Part shown: in pieces, positions 8,567 through 19,529 of the stretch
Layout of the letters: each line of letters opens with the position of its first letter
How positions within the stretch are numbered: the first letter of the stretch is position 1
Origin: Parvularcula mediterranea
Lineage (GTDB): Bacteria > Pseudomonadota > Alphaproteobacteria > Caulobacterales > Parvularculaceae
Direction of reading: 5' to 3'
Length of the DNA stretch: 64,000 bases
Assembly (NCBI RefSeq): GCF_013085255.1
Contig: NZ_JABFCX010000003.1
Span: forward strand, 248,001 to 312,000
Position numbers and translations under genes: made by a program
The notes under the pieces: model-generated
The model's database searches: none
What the model saw: only the letters and a program-made list of their open reading frames with translations
Told to the model about the DNA's origin: nothing

Positions 8567-10069
8567 TTACTCGACCCCGAGCTTCTGCTTGAGGATGGCG
8601 TTGACGGCCTGCGGGTTCGCCTTGCCGCCGGTCTCTTTCATCACCTGGCCGACGAACCAGCCGAGCGCTTTCGGCTTGTCCTTGACCTTGGCAACCTGGT
8701 CCGGGTTCTCCGCGATGACCTTGTCGGCCGCCGCTTCGAGGGCACCGGTGTCGGTGACCTGCTTCAGGCCACGGGCTTCGACGATGTCTTTGGGATCCTT
8801 GCCAGCGTCTTCGTCGAGCATGAACTCGAAGATCTGCTTGGCGATCTTGCCGGAGATGGTCTTGTCCTGGATCAGGTCGATCAGGCTACCGAGCTGCGAT
8901 GCGGAGATCGGCGACTCGGTGATCTCCTTGCCTTCTTTATTCAGCAGGCCGAAGAGTTCCGTCGTCACCCAACTCGACGCGAGTTTGCCGTCGCGGCCCT
9001 TGGCGACGTCTTCGAAGTAGATCGACTTGTCCTTGTCCGCGACGAGCACGGCTGCGTCGTAGGAGGACAGTCCGTATTCCGAGACGAACCGATGCTTCTT
9101 GGCGTCGGGAAGCTCTGGCAAGCTCGCGCGGATCTCCTCGACATATTCGTCGGTGAAGGTCAGCGGTAGAAGGTCAGGATCGGGGAAGTACCTGTAATCA
9201 TGCGCGTCTTCTTTCGAGCGCATGGTCTTGGTCTCGCCGGTCTTCACGTCGAAGAGGCGGGTCTCCTGATCGATCTCGCCACCTGCTTCGAGGACCTGGA
9301 TCTGGCGGCGTGCTTCATAGTCGACAACCTGGCGGACGAAGCGGATCGAGTTGACGTTCTTCGTTTCCGTCCGTGTGCCGAGGAAGGAGAAGTCGCCTGT
9401 CTCGACGAACTTGGCGTAGTTGCCCGCCCGGCAGACCGAGACGTTGACGTCGGCGCGCATCGAGCCCTGGTCCATATTGCCGTCGCAGGTGCCAAGATAC
9501 CGCACGATCGTCCGCAGCTTGGAGAAGTAGGCCGACGCCTCCTCCGCCGAACGCATCTCGGGCTTGGAGACGATCTCCATCAGCGCGACGCCCGAGCGGT
9601 TGAGGTCCACATGGCTCTCGCGCGGCGCGAGGTCGTGTACGGACTTGCCCGCATCCTGTTCAAGGTGCAAGCGCTCGATACCGACGGTGATCGTGCGCTC
9701 AGCATCCAGCTCGACCTCGATCTCGCCTTCGCCGACGATCGGGTCCTTGTACTGAGAAATCTGGTAGCCTTGGGGAAGGTCCGGGTAGAAATAGTTCTTC
9801 CGGTCGAACCGCGACCATGTGTGGATCTTGGCGTTGAGACCGAGGCCCGTCTTGATGGCCTGCTCCACGCAGAACTTGTTGATGACCGGCAGCATGCCCG
9901 GCATCGCCGCGTCGACGAGCGACACGTTCTCGTTCGGGCCAGCGCCGTAGGTGGCGGGCGCGCCGGAGAAGAGCTTGGAGTTCGAGGCGACCTGGGCGTG
10001 GACTTCGAGGCCGATCACGACTTCCCAGTCGCCGGTTTCGCCGCGGAGGAGGTTTCTGTTCTCGGTCAT
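8567..10069 (-). CDS. gatB: Asp-tRNA(Asn)/Glu-tRNA(Gln) amidotransferase subunit B
   Basis: The 500-residue subunit begins [10 protein letters not shown] at 10069, one base after the gatA stop; an in-frame upstream codon at 10099 would sit inside gatA and is not preferred. [25 protein letters not shown] and the [18 protein letters not shown] stretch are GatB/PET112 signatures, and the C-terminal YqeY-like domain is intact. GatB binds misacylated tRNA and activates the amide acceptor with ATP, using ammonia from GatA. This pathway supplies Gln-tRNA and/or Asn-tRNA in bacteria lacking the direct synthetases. Confidence 0.96.
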   Translation of the reverse strand: MTENRNLLRGETGDWEVVIGLEVHAQVASNSKLFSGAPATYGAGPNENVSLVDAAMPGMLPVINKFCVEQAIKTGLGLNAKIHTWSRFDRKNYFYPDLPQGYQISQYKDPIVGEGEIEVELDAERTITVGIERLHLEQDAGKSVHDLAPRESHVDLNRSGVALMEIVSKPEMRSAEEASAYFSKLRTIVRYLGTCDGNMDQGSMRADVNVSVCRAGNYAKFVETGDFSFLGTRTETKNVNSIRFVRQVVDYEARRQIQVLEAGGEIDQETRLFDVKTGETKTMRSKEDAHDYRYFPDPDLLPLTFTDEYVEEIRASLPELPDAKKHRFVSEYGLSSYDAAVLVADKDKSIYFEDVAKGRDGKLASSWVTTELFGLLNKEGKEITESPISASQLGSLIDLIQDKTISGKIAKQIFEFMLDEDAGKDPKDIVEARGLKQVTDTGALEAAADKVIAENPDQVAKVKDKPKALGWFVGQVMKETGGKANPQAVNAILKQKLGVE

Positions 10070-10070
10070 C

Positions 10071-11546
10071 TTACGTCCACCATTCCGTCGGCTGAGCATC
10101 GAAGCCTAGGGCCTCTTCAAGGGCCCGGGCGCCGCGGAGCATCGTCTCTTCACCAAAGGCCGGGGCGAGGAGCTGAAGCCCCAGAGGGAGGCCCTGCGCG
10201 TCAAGGCCTGCAGGCACCGAGATGCCCGGAATGCCTGCGAGATTCGCGGTCACGGTGAAGACGTCGTTGAGATACATCTCGATCGGATCAGCCGACTTCT
10301 CGCCAAAGCCGAAAGCAGCGCCCGGCGAGGACGGCGTGAGGAGGAGGTCCACGGATTTGAAGACTTCTGCCAGCTCGTCGGCGATCTTCTTCCGCACACG
10401 TTGCGCGCGGAGATAGTAGGCGTCGTAATAGCCTGCCGAGAGCACATAGGTGCCGATCATCAGCCTGCGCTGCACTTCCTTGCCGAAGCCTTCTGCGCGG
10501 GTCTTCATGTACATCTCGTGGATGTTATCGTCATGGACGCGCAGGCCGTACTTCACGCCGTCATAGCGGGCGAGGTTCGAGGACGCCTCAGCGGGCGCGA
10601 CGATGTAGTACACCGGCAGGGCGTATTTCGTCAGCGGGAGGGAGACCTCCACGACTTCGGCGCCCTGGTCGCGGAGGAGCTGTGCGCCCTTCTCCCAGAC
10701 CGCGTCGATCTCTTCGTTCATGCCGTCGAGGCGGTATTCCTTCGGTATACCGATCTTCATGCCCTTGACGCCGCCTTCGAGGGCTTTCTCGTAGTCAGGG
10801 ACCGGGCGGTTGATGGAGGTGGAGTCCTTCGGATCATGGCTGGCCATCGAGCTCAGCATGATCGCGCCGTCGCGCACGTCGCGGGTAATCGGGCCTGCCT
10901 GATCGAGGGAGCTGGCGAACGCCACGATGCCCCAGCGGGAGCAGCGGCCATAGGTGGGCTTAATCCCGACGGTCGCCGTAAGAGACGCAGGCTGACGGAT
11001 CGAGCCGCCGGTGTCGGTCGCAGTCGCAGCTGCGCAGAGCCTTGCGGAGACAGCTGAGGACGAGCCGCCGGAGCTACCGCCCGGGGTGAGCTTGGTCTCT
11101 TCGTTTCCGCGGCGCCACGGGTTCACCACCGGGCCGTAATAGGAAGTCTCGTTGGACGAGCCCATGGCGAACTCGTCGAGGTTCAGCTTGCCGAGGAACA
11201 CGCCGCCATCGTCCAGCAGGTTCTGGCTGACGGTCGATTCGTAGGGCGGGACGAAGCCGTCGAGGATGTGGCTCGCGGCGTTTGTCTCGATGTCCTTTGT
11301 GCAGAAGAGGTCTTTGATGCCAAGCGGAATGCCCTCGAGCGGTCGGGCCTCGCCCTTGGCGATGCGTTCGTCGGAAGCCTTGGCCTGGCTCTTCGCAAGG
11401 TCCGGCGTCATGCGGACATAGGCGTTGAGGTCCGTGGCGGCTTCGGCACGGGAGAGATAGGCGTCGGTGACTTCGGCGGCGGAGAAGTCTTTCGCCGCAT
11501 AGCCGTCGCGCAGTTCGGCGATCGTCTTTTTCGTCAGGTCGGTCAT
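10071..11546 (-). CDS. gatA: Asp-tRNA(Asn)/Glu-tRNA(Gln) amidotransferase subunit A
   Basis: The 491-residue amidase-signature enzyme shows the Ser-cisSer-Lys triad: Lys78 in PLGIKDLF, Ser158 in [13 protein letters not shown] and Ser182 in [12 protein letters not shown]. The 24-residue Ser-Ser spacing is that expected for GatA. It releases ammonia from glutamine or asparagine, which is channelled to GatB. Its start shares one base with the gatC stop, and gatB follows after one base, giving a gatC-gatA-gatB operon in the usual order. Confidence 0.96.
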   Translation of the reverse strand: MTDLTKKTIAELRDGYAAKDFSAAEVTDAYLSRAEAATDLNAYVRMTPDLAKSQAKASDERIAKGEARPLEGIPLGIKDLFCTKDIETNAASHILDGFVPPYESTVSQNLLDDGGVFLGKLNLDEFAMGSSNETSYYGPVVNPWRRGNEETKLTPGGSSGGSSSAVSARLCAAATATDTGGSIRQPASLTATVGIKPTYGRCSRWGIVAFASSLDQAGPITRDVRDGAIMLSSMASHDPKDSTSINRPVPDYEKALEGGVKGMKIGIPKEYRLDGMNEEIDAVWEKGAQLLRDQGAEVVEVSLPLTKYALPVYYIVAPAEASSNLARYDGVKYGLRVHDDNIHEMYMKTRAEGFGKEVQRRLMIGTYVLSAGYYDAYYLRAQRVRKKIADELAEVFKSVDLLLTPSSPGAAFGFGEKSADPIEMYLNDVFTVTANLAGIPGISVPAGLDAQGLPLGLQLLAPAFGEETMLRGARALEEALGFDAQPTEWWT

Positions 11547-11845
11547 TATTCCACCACCTTCGGCACGACGAAGAAGTGATCTTCCGTCTTCGGAGCGTTG
11601 CGGGTGACGTTCTCAGGCTGGCCGCCGCCGGTGTACCCTTCCGCGCAGACATCGTCGCGCATCGGCAGGCTCACATCGACGGACGAGGTCATGGCCTCGA
11701 CGCCATCGACATCGACCTCCTGCAGCTGTTCGATCCAGCTCAGGATGCCGTTCAGTTCATTCTTGAGGTGCGGGACGTCGTCGTCAGAGATGGCGATGCG
11801 CGCCAGCTTCGCGACTTTCTTCACGTCGGAATCGGAAAGGCTCAT
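11546..11845 (-). CDS. gatC: Asp-tRNA(Asn)/Glu-tRNA(Gln) amidotransferase subunit C
   Basis: The 99-residue subunit begins [22 protein letters not shown] and continues [22 protein letters not shown], the standard GatC pattern. GatC wraps around the GatA-GatB interface and stabilises the complex. It is the first gene of the operon, with a 193-base intergenic region upstream that contains a palindromic repeat element. Confidence 0.95.
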   Translation of the reverse strand: MSLSDSDVKKVAKLARIAISDDDVPHLKNELNGILSWIEQLQEVDVDGVEAMTSSVDVSLPMRDDVCAEGYTGGGQPENVTRNAPKTEDHFFVVPKVVE

Positions 11846-11922
11846 GGGAGCTGTCGCTACCGCAGTGCGGCAAGAAGGGGAAGAGGCTCCAGGGCGTGCA
11901 GCGCAATTTGGCCGGTGCCGCC

Positions 11923-12027
11923 TCCCTCTCCCATCGGGAGAGGGACCGAGGGTGAGGGTATTTGGCGCTCAGCGTAGAACGCCCTCGCCCGAAATCCCAG
12001 ATTTCGACCTCTCCCGGTGGGAGAGGT
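11923..12027. repeat. REP-like compound palindrome upstream of gatC
   Basis: Two strong hairpins bracket the element. The first is a 10-base arm at 11923-11932 pairing with 11936-11945 (TCCCTCTCCC, loop ATC). The second is a 9-base arm at 12007-12015 pairing with 12019-12027 (ACCTCTCCC, loop GGT). The arms of the two are nearly the same sequence, and between them GGGTGAGGG at 11950-11958 faces a CCCTCGCCC run at 11982-11990. This CCCTCTCCC...GGGAGAGGG type is a common dispersed intergenic palindrome in alphaproteobacteria (general knowledge). Only one copy is in this window, so mobility is inferred. Confidence 0.7.
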
Positions 12028-12038
12028 AAAGCGCTTCA

Positions 12039-12782
12039 CTACAGCGTCCCGCGCTTCAGCCTCCGGATCACGGTCTCGGGCTTGGCGAGGCTGTGGTCAG
12101 TGTTGAGGAAGGAGAAGGCCGCGACGGCGAAGTCCTGCCCTGCGCGCTCACGCGCCACGTCGAGGAAGTCCTGATTGCTCCGCTTGGTTGCTGCAAAGGC
12201 GAGGTAGAAGGCCTGCACCGACATCTCGGCCTTGCGTGCAGCGGCCAGCGTCACGACCGCGCCGCAGCCATAGCCTTTGACCCGGCTGTCCTCCGCGATG
12301 AGAGGTCCGCGCGACATTGACGACCGGCAGCGTGCCTCCTGCTCTCGTGCGAGAGCGGCCGGGTCGCCGCCGCAAACGTCTCCGCAGGCGATGAGGGCCT
12401 CGACCGCCATCGCTTCGGCGAAACCCTCGTGGAGGAAACGGGTCTCCGAAGGCTGTCCCGTCCGGTACTGCCAGACATGGGCGAGCTCGTGGGCAAGGTT
12501 CCTGGCGATGAGGTCTCGCATGTCGGCGTCGGGCGTGGTCCAGTCCCCGCGGAAGCGGATGGTCGCCTTCTCGGGACCCGCATCGGCGTCGAGGACTCTG
12601 AGGCCCTCAATCGGCGTCTCCCGGTCATAATCCAGCGTCAGGAACGGCACCCGCGGCAGGTCGAGCACCTGCGCAAGGCTCTCCGCCTGCACGGCAACCT
12701 GCCGTTCGATCCACTCCGGCACCTCTTCGGCGCTTGCATTCGGCGCGAAGGCAGTCAGAAGGGCGGCCATGGCGAAGACCAT
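12039..12782 (-). CDS. Secreted HExxH zinc metallopeptidase-like protein
   Basis: About 247 residues. A hydrophobic N-terminus ending in APNASA looks like a signal peptide. HELAHVWQ provides an HExxH zinc site, and [15 protein letters not shown] about 20 residues on could supply the third ligand (gluzincin-like order). Cysteines in CGDVCGG and later positions could form disulfides. The substrate is unknown. The start is uncertain: ATGs at 12842 (best charged signal peptide), 12782 and 12770 are all in frame, and all lie inside or against the 5' end of the divergent ruvX. I give the middle one. Confidence 0.65.
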   Translation of the reverse strand: MVFAMAALLTAFAPNASAEEVPEWIERQVAVQAESLAQVLDLPRVPFLTLDYDRETPIEGLRVLDADAGPEKATIRFRGDWTTPDADMRDLIARNLAHELAHVWQYRTGQPSETRFLHEGFAEAMAVEALIACGDVCGGDPAALAREQEARCRSSMSRGPLIAEDSRVKGYGCGAVVTLAAARKAEMSVQAFYLAFAATKRSNQDFLDVARERAGQDFAVAAFSFLNTDHSLAKPETVIRRLKRGTL

Positions 12783-13236
12783 TAACGCACTAAAAGACGT
12801 TCCCGGCCCTCTGTTCGGCCTCGATATTGGTACCAAAACCATAGGTCTGGCTGTCTCCGATCCGGCCCAGAGCTTGGCGACGCCGCTCGAGACGATCAAG
12901 CGGACGAAGTTCCAGCCTGATGCGAAGGCTATCCTCGATCTTGCTGAAGCGCGCAACGTAACGGCCTTTGTCCTCGGTCTGCCGCTCAACATGGACGGGA
13001 CGCCCGGCCCGAGAGCGCAAGCGACCAAGGGCTTTGCGAGCCACTTCAAGAAGCTCACCGAGCTCCCCATCGTCTTCTGGGACGAGCGTCTTTCTACCGC
13101 CGCCGCGGAGCGTGAACTCATCGGCCTTGACGTCTCCCGCGCGAAACGGGCAGCGGTCATCGACAGCCACGCCGCGAGTTTCATCCTGCAAGGTGCGCTC
13201 GACCGGCTCAAAAGTCTGAGGTCTGAAGACGCATGA
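12769..13236 (+). CDS. ruvX: Holliday junction resolvase-like RuvX (YqgF), pre-16S rRNA nuclease
   Basis: The 155-residue RNase H-fold protein has [16 protein letters not shown] (first catalytic Asp), [12 protein letters not shown] (Glu) and [14 protein letters not shown] (last Asp). YqgF is required for maturation of the 16S rRNA 5' end and is related to Holliday junction resolvases. The ATG at 12769 overlaps, on the opposite strand, the start of the secreted metallopeptidase-like gene. Its stop overlaps pyrB by 4 bases. Confidence 0.92.
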   Translation: MAKTINALKDVPGPLFGLDIGTKTIGLAVSDPAQSLATPLETIKRTKFQPDAKAILDLAEARNVTAFVLGLPLNMDGTPGPRAQATKGFASHFKKLTELPIVFWDERLSTAAAERELIGLDVSRAKRAAVIDSHAASFILQGALDRLKSLRSEDA

Positions 13237-14171
13237 AGCATCTCACCGATATTGGCGCCCTCTCCGATCAGGAGATCACCAGCATCCTCTCCCGCGCCCT
13301 CGCCTACGATGAGGCGGTCGAGAAGAGAGAAGACATCGGCGCGCCGCTGGCCGGGCGGATCCAGTTCAATCTCTTCTACGAGAACTCGACACGCACCTCC
13401 CTCTCCTTCGACCTCGCGGGCCGGAAGATGGGCCTCGAGGTGGTCAACGTCCCAGTGGCGGCTTCGTCAATCCACAAGGGCGAATCGCTTCGCGACACGG
13501 TGCTGACCCTCTGTGCGCAGGGCGCCGACGCGATGGTCCTCAGGGCCTCGGGTGCAGGAAGCATCGACGCGGCCAAGTCGGCCATCAAATCGGCAGGCTT
13601 CGAGACCCGGGTTATCAATGCTGGCGAAGGTGCCTTCGGCCATCCGACCCAAGCGCTTCTGGACGCCGCAACGCTCCTCAAGGCTCATCACCGCAAGGCT
13701 GAGGAAGGCCTGGACGGCCTCACCATCTCGATCATCGGCGACCTCAGCCATAGCCGCGTGGCGGCGTCCTGCTCCAAGCTTTTCGCCCGGATGGGCGCGA
13801 CGGTCAGGCTCTGCGCACCAGAAGACCTCCTCCCTGTCTGGAAGAGCGAAGACGCCGCAATGGTCACCACTTCCCGCGACGAGGCCATCAAGGATGCCGA
13901 CGTGGTCATGGCCCTGCGTATTCAGACCGAGCGCTTCGGCGATGAGCTTCCCCTCGACCCTCAGGTTTACCGCAGCGACTACGGCCTCTCGATGGAGGCC
14001 CTCAGCTTTGCCAAGCCTGCCGCCTTCGTCATGCACCCGGGGCCGATGAACAGGGGCGTCGAGATCGACAATGACGTGGCGGACGACCAGTCCATTTCCC
14101 TCATCCTGCAGCAGGTCGCGATGGGCGTGCCCCTGCGCATGGCCGTTCTGGCGGAGCTTTTCGACCTATGA
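13233..14171 (+). CDS. pyrB: Aspartate carbamoyltransferase, catalytic subunit
   Basis: The 312-residue enzyme carries the carbamoyl-phosphate site [14 protein letters not shown] (Ser52-Thr-Arg-Thr), [16 protein letters not shown] and [12 protein letters not shown]. It condenses carbamoyl phosphate with L-aspartate in de novo pyrimidine synthesis. In many relatives a pyrC-type dihydroorotase follows; here pyrB abuts plsY directly, with ATGA overlaps at both ends (ruvX-pyrB-plsY). Confidence 0.96.
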   Translation: MKHLTDIGALSDQEITSILSRALAYDEAVEKREDIGAPLAGRIQFNLFYENSTRTSLSFDLAGRKMGLEVVNVPVAASSIHKGESLRDTVLTLCAQGADAMVLRASGAGSIDAAKSAIKSAGFETRVINAGEGAFGHPTQALLDAATLLKAHHRKAEEGLDGLTISIIGDLSHSRVAASCSKLFARMGATVRLCAPEDLLPVWKSEDAAMVTTSRDEAIKDADVVMALRIQTERFGDELPLDPQVYRSDYGLSMEALSFAKPAAFVMHPGPMNRGVEIDNDVADDQSISLILQQVAMGVPLRMAVLAELFDL

Positions 14172-14755
14172 CCATCCTGCTCGTTGCGATCGGTGCTTAT
14201 CTTCTGGGCTCGATCCCGTTCGGCCTCTTCCTGACGCGAATGGCCGGGCTCGGTGACATCAGGGAGATCGGCTCGGGCAATATCGGGGCGACCAATGTCC
14301 TCCGCACCGGGAGGAAAGACCTCGCGCTGGCCACCCTCCTAGGCGACAGCGGCAAGGGTGCGGTTGCTGTCGTAATCGCGCGGCTGATCGGTGAGAACGA
14401 CCCGGTCTTCGCTGCCGTCGCAGGCGCTGCCGCGTTCCTCGGCCACTGCTTCCCGATCTACCTCAAGTTCAAGGGCGGTAAGGGCGTCGCCACCTATATC
14501 GGCACCATTCTCGCCATGTGGCCCCTCGGCCTCGTTGCAGCAGGCGTCATCTGGCTCGCCATGGCGGCGATCTTCCGGTTCTCATCATTGGCTGCCCTCG
14601 TGATGGCAGCGGCCATGCCGTTCGTGTTTCTAGGCTCGGGCCGCTTCGTCCTCTTCGCGGGCGTCTTCGCGATGAGCCTGATGATCTTCTACCGCCACAA
14701 GGCCAACATCATGCGGCTCATGGACGGGACGGAGCCGAAAATTGGTAAGAAATAG
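14168..14755 (+). CDS. plsY: Acyl-phosphate:glycerol-3-phosphate acyltransferase PlsY
   Basis: The 195-residue polytopic membrane protein shows the PlsY motifs [43 protein letters not shown] and a final [16 protein letters not shown]. It acylates glycerol-3-phosphate using acyl-phosphate, the first membrane step of phospholipid synthesis, in the inner membrane. It overlaps pyrB by 4 bases. The downstream cdsA at 30 kb acts later in the same pathway. Confidence 0.95.
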   Translation: MTILLVAIGAYLLGSIPFGLFLTRMAGLGDIREIGSGNIGATNVLRTGRKDLALATLLGDSGKGAVAVVIARLIGENDPVFAAVAGAAAFLGHCFPIYLKFKGGKGVATYIGTILAMWPLGLVAAGVIWLAMAAIFRFSSLAALVMAAAMPFVFLGSGRFVLFAGVFAMSLMIFYRHKANIMRLMDGTEPKIGKK

Positions 14756-14866
14756 CGACGGGGGACGGAATCGCAGGGAAGCGGCAGGTTGCCACTTGCT
14801 TAACGAACGATTCTGCCTTCATGTGCGCTGCAGCATCAATTGGACCGATCGAGGAGAATAAGATCC

Positions 14867-16270
14867 ATGAGCGCCGATAAAGTCCTAAAAATGATCCGCG
14901 ATGAGGATGTCGAGTTCGTCGACCTTCGCTTCACCGACCCTCGCGGCAAGTGGCAGCACGTGACCTTCGACCAGTCCATGGTGGACGAAGACTTCTTCAA
15001 AGATGGCTCCATGTTCGACGGCTCGTCGATCGCTGGCTGGAAAGCCATCAACGAGAGCGACATGGTCCTCATGCCGGACACGGAGACGGCGACTGTCGAT
15101 CCGTTCTTCGCGGCGAAGACCGTCTCGCTCTTCTGCGATGTGCTCGAGCCCTCGATGCAGCCCTACAACCGCGATCCGCGCACGACGGCGAAAGCGGCAG
15201 AGGCCTACCTCAAGGAAACCGGCGTCGGTGACACCGCCTATTTCGGTCCGGAAGCTGAGTTCTTCGTCTTCGACGATGTCCGTATCTCGACGAGCCAGGA
15301 CCACATTGGCTTCATGATCGACAACACCGAAGGCCCCTACAATATGGATGCGGAGTTCGAGGGCGGGAACCTCGGCCACCGTCCGCGGGCCAAGGGCGGC
15401 TACTTCCCCGTCCCGCCGGTCGACTCCGAGCAGGACATGCGCTCCGAAATGCTGCGCTACATGCGCAACATGGGCATCTCCCCTGAGAAGCATCACCACG
15501 AGGTCGCGCCGTCGCAGCACGAGCTCGGCATGAAGTTCAGCACGCTGACCGACATGGCCGACCAGATGCAGATCTACAAATATGTCGTGACTCAGGTCGC
15601 TCACAGCTTCGGCAAGACGGCAACCTTCATGCCCAAGCCGGTCTACAACGACAATGGCTCCGGCATGCACGTCCACCAGTCGATCTGGAACAATGGCGAG
15701 CCGGCCTTCGCCGGTGATCAGTATGCGGGCCTTTCGGAGACCTGCCTTTACTACATTGGCGGCATCATCAAGCACGCGAAATCCATCAACGCCTTCGCGA
15801 ACGCCTCGACCAACAGCTACAAGCGCCTGGTCCCTGGCTTCGAAGCGCCGGTGCTTCTCGCTTACGCATCGCGCAACCGCTCGGCATCGATCCGTGTGCC
15901 GCACGTCGCCTCGCGCAACGCCAAGCGTATCGAGACGCGCTTCCCGGATGCAGCGGGCAACCCCTACTACACCTTCGCAGCACTCCTGATGGCTGGCCTC
16001 GATGGCATCGCCAACAAGATCCATCCGGGCGAGGCTGCAGACGAAGACCTCTACGCAATGAGCGAAGCGGAGCAGAAGGACATCCCGACGATTTCCCGCT
16101 CGCTCCAGCAGGCCCTCGAAAGCCTCGACGAAGACCGCGCCTTCCTCACCAAGGGCGGCGTCTTCAACGACGACCAGATCGACGGCTATATCGAGCTCAA
16201 GATGGAAGAAGTGCAGCGCTACAATTCGATGCCGCACCCGGTCGAGTTCGACATGTACTACTCGGTCTGA
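14867..16270 (+). CDS. glnA: Glutamine synthetase type I
   Basis: The 467-residue enzyme starts at the ATG following GAGGAG at 14851-14856; an in-frame earlier codon at 14840 lacks these features. [42 protein letters not shown] and the C-terminal [12 protein letters not shown] are diagnostic of GSI-beta. [11 protein letters not shown] probably contains the adenylylation tyrosine, implying control by GlnE. It makes glutamine from glutamate, ammonia and ATP. The usual upstream glnB is not present, and plsY precedes it by 111 bases. A strong terminator follows. Confidence 0.96.
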   Translation: MSADKVLKMIRDEDVEFVDLRFTDPRGKWQHVTFDQSMVDEDFFKDGSMFDGSSIAGWKAINESDMVLMPDTETATVDPFFAAKTVSLFCDVLEPSMQPYNRDPRTTAKAAEAYLKETGVGDTAYFGPEAEFFVFDDVRISTSQDHIGFMIDNTEGPYNMDAEFEGGNLGHRPRAKGGYFPVPPVDSEQDMRSEMLRYMRNMGISPEKHHHEVAPSQHELGMKFSTLTDMADQMQIYKYVVTQVAHSFGKTATFMPKPVYNDNGSGMHVHQSIWNNGEPAFAGDQYAGLSETCLYYIGGIIKHAKSINAFANASTNSYKRLVPGFEAPVLLAYASRNRSASIRVPHVASRNAKRIETRFPDAAGNPYYTFAALLMAGLDGIANKIHPGEAADEDLYAMSEAEQKDIPTISRSLQQALESLDEDRAFLTKGGVFNDDQIDGYIELKMEEVQRYNSMPHPVEFDMYYSV

Positions 16271-16288
16271 CCCGACCATCAGCCCAAA

Positions 16289-16323
16289 GAAAAAGGCGCC
16301 TCTCGAGGCGCCTTTTTTGTTTT
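16289..16323 (+). terminator. Rho-independent terminator after glnA
   Basis: GGCGCCTC at 16295-16302 pairs perfectly with GAGGCGCC at 16305-16312 across a 2-base gap, flanked by an A-tract on the left and TTTTTTGTTTTG on the right. With A/T pairs the stem extends further. It ends glnA on the plus strand, and because the flanks are also A-rich on the left it could stop the convergent pleD transcript, which ends at 16355. Confidence 0.9.
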
Positions 16324-16354
16324 GTGGTCTGAGGGCGCGTCAGCCCTGGCCCTT

Positions 16355-17725
16355 TCAGGCGGCTTCGTCGATCACTTGGTTCCGGCCGTTCTGCTTGGCT
16401 CGGTAGAGCGCTTCGTCAGCACGCTTCAGGATCGTCGCGAGGTTGTCGCTTCTGTCGAGGCTCGCGACGCCAATCGACACAGTGACGTCCAGGGTCTGCC
16501 CATCGGACAGCTTCACGGTGACGGAGTTCACTGCACGCAGGACCCGGTCGGCGATATCGTGCGCTGACTCCTTTGGCGTACGGGGCATCAGGATCGCGAA
16601 TTCCTCGCCACCCGTGCGGCACGCAAGATCCGATCCGCGTACAGAGGTCGTGAGGCGCGCAGAGACTTCCTTGAGGACAAGGTCGCCCGCGTCATGGCCA
16701 TAGGTGTCGTTGACCATCTTGAAATGGTCGATATCCACCATCAGCGCGGCCAGCGGCTCTTCGGTGGTATGCGCTTCTTCAATCAGGCGGGTGCCCTGGT
16801 TCGAAAGGAAGCGGCGGTTGTAGAGGCCCGTGAGCTGATCAATGATCGCCATTTCCATGGTCTGATCGAAGCTGGCGCGGAGCTGCTCGAGATAGCGCAT
16901 CCGCCTGATCTGTGTACGGACACGGGCAGCCAGTTCCTGCGCATCGATCGGCGTCATCAGGTAATCCGAGACACCCAGATCGAGGGCGCGAACGAGCTGA
17001 CGCGTCTCATCCTTCGACGCAATGGCGAGGATCGGCGCCATGCGGGTCGTGTCGAATGCACGGATGCCGGAGCAGAGCCTCAGCGGGTCATAGCTCTCCA
17101 TGCCGAGATCGATGAAGACGAGGTCCGGCTCGCCGCGGCGGATGGCTTCGAGCGCCATGCGTGCATCGTTCTCATAGACCACCGAGATATGCTTCGGCAT
17201 ATGCTCAGAGCCCTGATCGATCGCTGGTATCGAGTCTTCGTCGGTGACAACCAGGATCGTCGCCTGCTTTTCGTCAAAGGCGGAAAGGTCAGCCTTGGAG
17301 AGGACGCCCATCCGCGCGCCTGCCGCATGGCGGTGGCGCAGCTCGTCGGTCATCTGCTTGAACCGGGTCAGCGACCGGACACGGGCAAAAAGCGCGATGT
17401 CTTGCACAGGCTTGGTCAGGAAGTCGTCGGCACCCGCCTGAAGGCCAGCGACACGGTCCGCCTGCTGATCGAGCGCTGTCACCATCACCACAGGGATGTG
17501 CCAGGTCTCGTCATTGGCTTTGAGGATCTTGCAGGTCTCAAAACCATCGAGGCCAGGCATCATGACGTCGAGAAGAACGATGTCGGGCTGATGCTCGATC
17601 GCGAGGTCGATCGCTTCCTGCCCGGAAAGGGCAGTCATGACTTCAAAATACTCGGCGCGGAGCTTGGCCTCGAGCAGTTTCACATTCGGCTCAAGGTCGT
17701 CCACGACCAATACGCGGGCCGTCAT
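16355..17725 (-). CDS. pleD: PleD-type response regulator diguanylate cyclase (REC-REC-GGDEF)
   Basis: The 456-residue protein has a first receiver with phospho-Asp53 (LLDVMMPGLDG) and a second receiver around residues 150-270 (DLVFIDLGMESYD) that is probably an adaptor for dimerisation. The GGDEF domain has the active site GGEEF at 372-376 and an allosteric I-site RGSD at 363-366. It would make cyclic di-GMP when phosphorylated and be product-inhibited. In Caulobacter, PleD drives the swarmer-to-stalked transition together with DivK. Here too it follows divK on the same strand. Confidence 0.95.
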   Translation of the reverse strand: MTARVLVVDDLEPNVKLLEAKLRAEYFEVMTALSGQEAIDLAIEHQPDIVLLDVMMPGLDGFETCKILKANDETWHIPVVMVTALDQQADRVAGLQAGADDFLTKPVQDIALFARVRSLTRFKQMTDELRHRHAAGARMGVLSKADLSAFDEKQATILVVTDEDSIPAIDQGSEHMPKHISVVYENDARMALEAIRRGEPDLVFIDLGMESYDPLRLCSGIRAFDTTRMAPILAIASKDETRQLVRALDLGVSDYLMTPIDAQELAARVRTQIRRMRYLEQLRASFDQTMEMAIIDQLTGLYNRRFLSNQGTRLIEEAHTTEEPLAALMVDIDHFKMVNDTYGHDAGDLVLKEVSARLTTSVRGSDLACRTGGEEFAILMPRTPKESAHDIADRVLRAVNSVTVKLSDGQTLDVTVSIGVASLDRSDNLATILKRADEALYRAKQNGRNQVIDEAA

Positions 17726-17760
17726 AGCATGTCCTCGTCGCGAAATTCGCGACTCGTAAC

Positions 17761-18135
17761 CTACGCTAAAACCCTTTTCACTTTCTCAAGAAACTCCGTC
17801 ACGGAGATGGGCTTCGCGAGATAGTCATCACATCCCGCGGCGCGGATACGCTCCTCGTCCTCGCGCATGGCGAAGGCGGTCACCGCGATCACGGGGATCT
17901 CGCGGGTTGTCTCGTCGGCCTTGATCTCGCGGGTCACGTCGAGGCCGGACTTTTCGGGGAGCTGGATGTCCATAAGGATCAGGTCAGGCTGTTCGGCCTT
18001 GGCGATGCCAAAGGCGGCGTTGCCGTCGCCGGTACCGACGATCTGATAGCCCTGCACCTCGAGAAGGTCGTGGAAGAGCTTCATGTTGAGCTCATTATCC
18101 TCGACGATCAGGATCTTCTTCGCTGCGTTATCCAT
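17761..18135 (-). CDS. divK: Single-domain response regulator DivK
   Basis: The 124-residue stand-alone receiver begins [19 protein letters not shown]; an upstream in-frame start at 18186 lacks family similarity. Acidic pocket EDN, phospho-Asp56 in [16 protein letters not shown], the switch Thr in [14 protein letters not shown] and Lys in YLAKPISV are all in place. In Caulobacter, DivK is phosphorylated by DivJ, dephosphorylated by PleC and controls CckA through DivL. The gap to pleD is 35 bases, matching the conserved divK-pleD operon. Confidence 0.94.
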   Translation of the reverse strand: MDNAAKKILIVEDNELNMKLFHDLLEVQGYQIVGTGDGNAAFGIAKAEQPDLILMDIQLPEKSGLDVTREIKADETTREIPVIAVTAFAMREDEERIRAAGCDDYLAKPISVTEFLEKVKRVLA

Positions 18136-18215
18136 TACCTTGCGACCATCCTCTCGGCGCTTACGAAGGCGCCCGTGGTGCTCCATGGTTAATGCCCCTA
18201 TGAGCTTGCCTTTGA

Positions 18216-19529
18216 ATGGTCGACCTTAATCACACGTTGACGCCGCCTGATGGCAGTTCTCCGCCCCGGCTCTGCCGTGGGTGCGGAGAGCCCTTGCCTA
18301 AAGGGGTTCAGACCCATTGTCAGGGCTTCGGCGTCATCGAGCATGAGGAGCTTGAGACGCTTTCGATCGCTCATGTCGACTGCGATGCGTTCTTCGCCTC
18401 GGTGGAAAAGCGCGACAATCCTGAGCTCAAGCACCTTCCCGTCATCGTCGGGGGCGGTGACAGGGGCGTGGTCGCTGCGGCCTGCTATGTCGCGCGGACC
18501 TACGGCATCCGCTCGGCCATGCCGTCGTTTCAGGCGCGGAGGCTCTGCCCGCACCTTGTAGCGGTGAAGCCGAGGTTCGAGGCCTATGCCGAGGCATCCC
18601 GAAAGGTCCGGGACGCGATGGAGGCCCTGACCCCGCTGGTGCAGCCGGTGTCCATCGACGAGGCGTTCCTCGACCTCTCAGGCACCCATCGCCTGCACGG
18701 CAGGTCGCCTGCTGCCTCGCTCATCGGGCTCCAGCGCCAGATCGAGCGCGAGGTGGGCGTGACGGTCTCGGTGGGCCTCAGCCACAACAAGTCCCTCGCC
18801 AAGATGGCGTCCGACCTCGACAAACCGCGAGGTTTCGCGGTGATCGGTGAGGAGGAGACCCTGCGTTTCCTCGCGGACAAGCCCGTCACCTTCATCCACG
18901 GTGTGGGCAAAAGCTTCGCAGCGAAGCTGAACCGCGACGGGATAGAGACCATCGGCGATGTCCAGAAGCTGACCTTGCGTGACCTTGTGGACCGCTATGG
19001 GGAGGGCGGCCTGCGCCTCCACGCGAGGGCGATGGGCCGGGACCCGCGCCCTGTTCGGGTGGAGCGTGAGGTGAAATCGATCTCTGGCGAGACGACTTTC
19101 TCAGATGACCTCCGGGATCAGGCGGCCCTGGAGGACAAGCTCTGGGGGATGTGCCGAAAGGTCAGCCAGCGCGCCAAGGACAAGGGCTATGCCGGCCTCG
19201 TCGTGACCCTCAAACTCAAGACCTCGACCTTCCGCAGCTTCACCCGGCGCAAGACCCTCGGCATCGCAACGAACCTGGCCGAAGTGCTGTTCGAAGAAGG
19301 CCGGGCGCTTCTGCGTGAGGAGCTGAAAGGCGGGTCGCGGACCGCGTACCGGCTGATCGGAATAGGCATCTCGGACCTTGTCGCTGCGGACGGCGCGCGC
19401 ATGGACCTTGCCTATCCTGAGGAACACGAGAAACTGGAGCGTCGCGAGAGTGCCGTAGACGCGCTCCGGGCGAAGTTCGGCGCCGACGTGATCGGCACCA
19501 TGCGTGACAGGAGGACGACGAAGAGATGA
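18216..19529 (+). CDS. dinB: DNA polymerase IV (DinB), Y family
   Basis: The 437-residue polymerase has [21 protein letters not shown] and [15 protein letters not shown] with the catalytic Asp-Asp-Glu residues, then fingers, thumb and little-finger domains. It carries an N-terminal extension with Cys20, Cys23 and Cys35. Alphaproteobacterial DinB proteins often have a four-cysteine zinc ribbon here; the expected fourth position (about 38) is Phe, so the ribbon looks degraded. It performs error-prone translesion synthesis. It is divergent from divK and coupled to ridA by ATGA. Confidence 0.93.
   Translation: MVDLNHTLTPPDGSSPPRLCRGCGEPLPKGVQTHCQGFGVIEHEELETLSIAHVDCDAFFASVEKRDNPELKHLPVIVGGGDRGVVAAACYVARTYGIRSAMPSFQARRLCPHLVAVKPRFEAYAEASRKVRDAMEALTPLVQPVSIDEAFLDLSGTHRLHGRSPAASLIGLQRQIEREVGVTVSVGLSHNKSLAKMASDLDKPRGFAVIGEEETLRFLADKPVTFIHGVGKSFAAKLNRDGIETIGDVQKLTLRDLVDRYGEGGLRLHARAMGRDPRPVRVEREVKSISGETTFSDDLRDQAALEDKLWGMCRKVSQRAKDKGYAGLVVTLKLKTSTFRSFTRRKTLGIATNLAEVLFEEGRALLREELKGGSRTAYRLIGIGISDLVAADGARMDLAYPEEHEKLERRESAVDALRAKFGADVIGTMRDRRTTKR

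Noticed and set aside
12039-13241. A 400-codon minus-strand frame covering ruvX
   Set aside because: Only the portion below about 12842 has signal-peptide and protein-like character; the upper part is antisense to ruvX, which has clear family motifs.
14885-16279. A 464-codon minus-strand frame across glnA
   Set aside because: It mirrors glnA codon bias, has no known motifs, and glnA is unambiguous.
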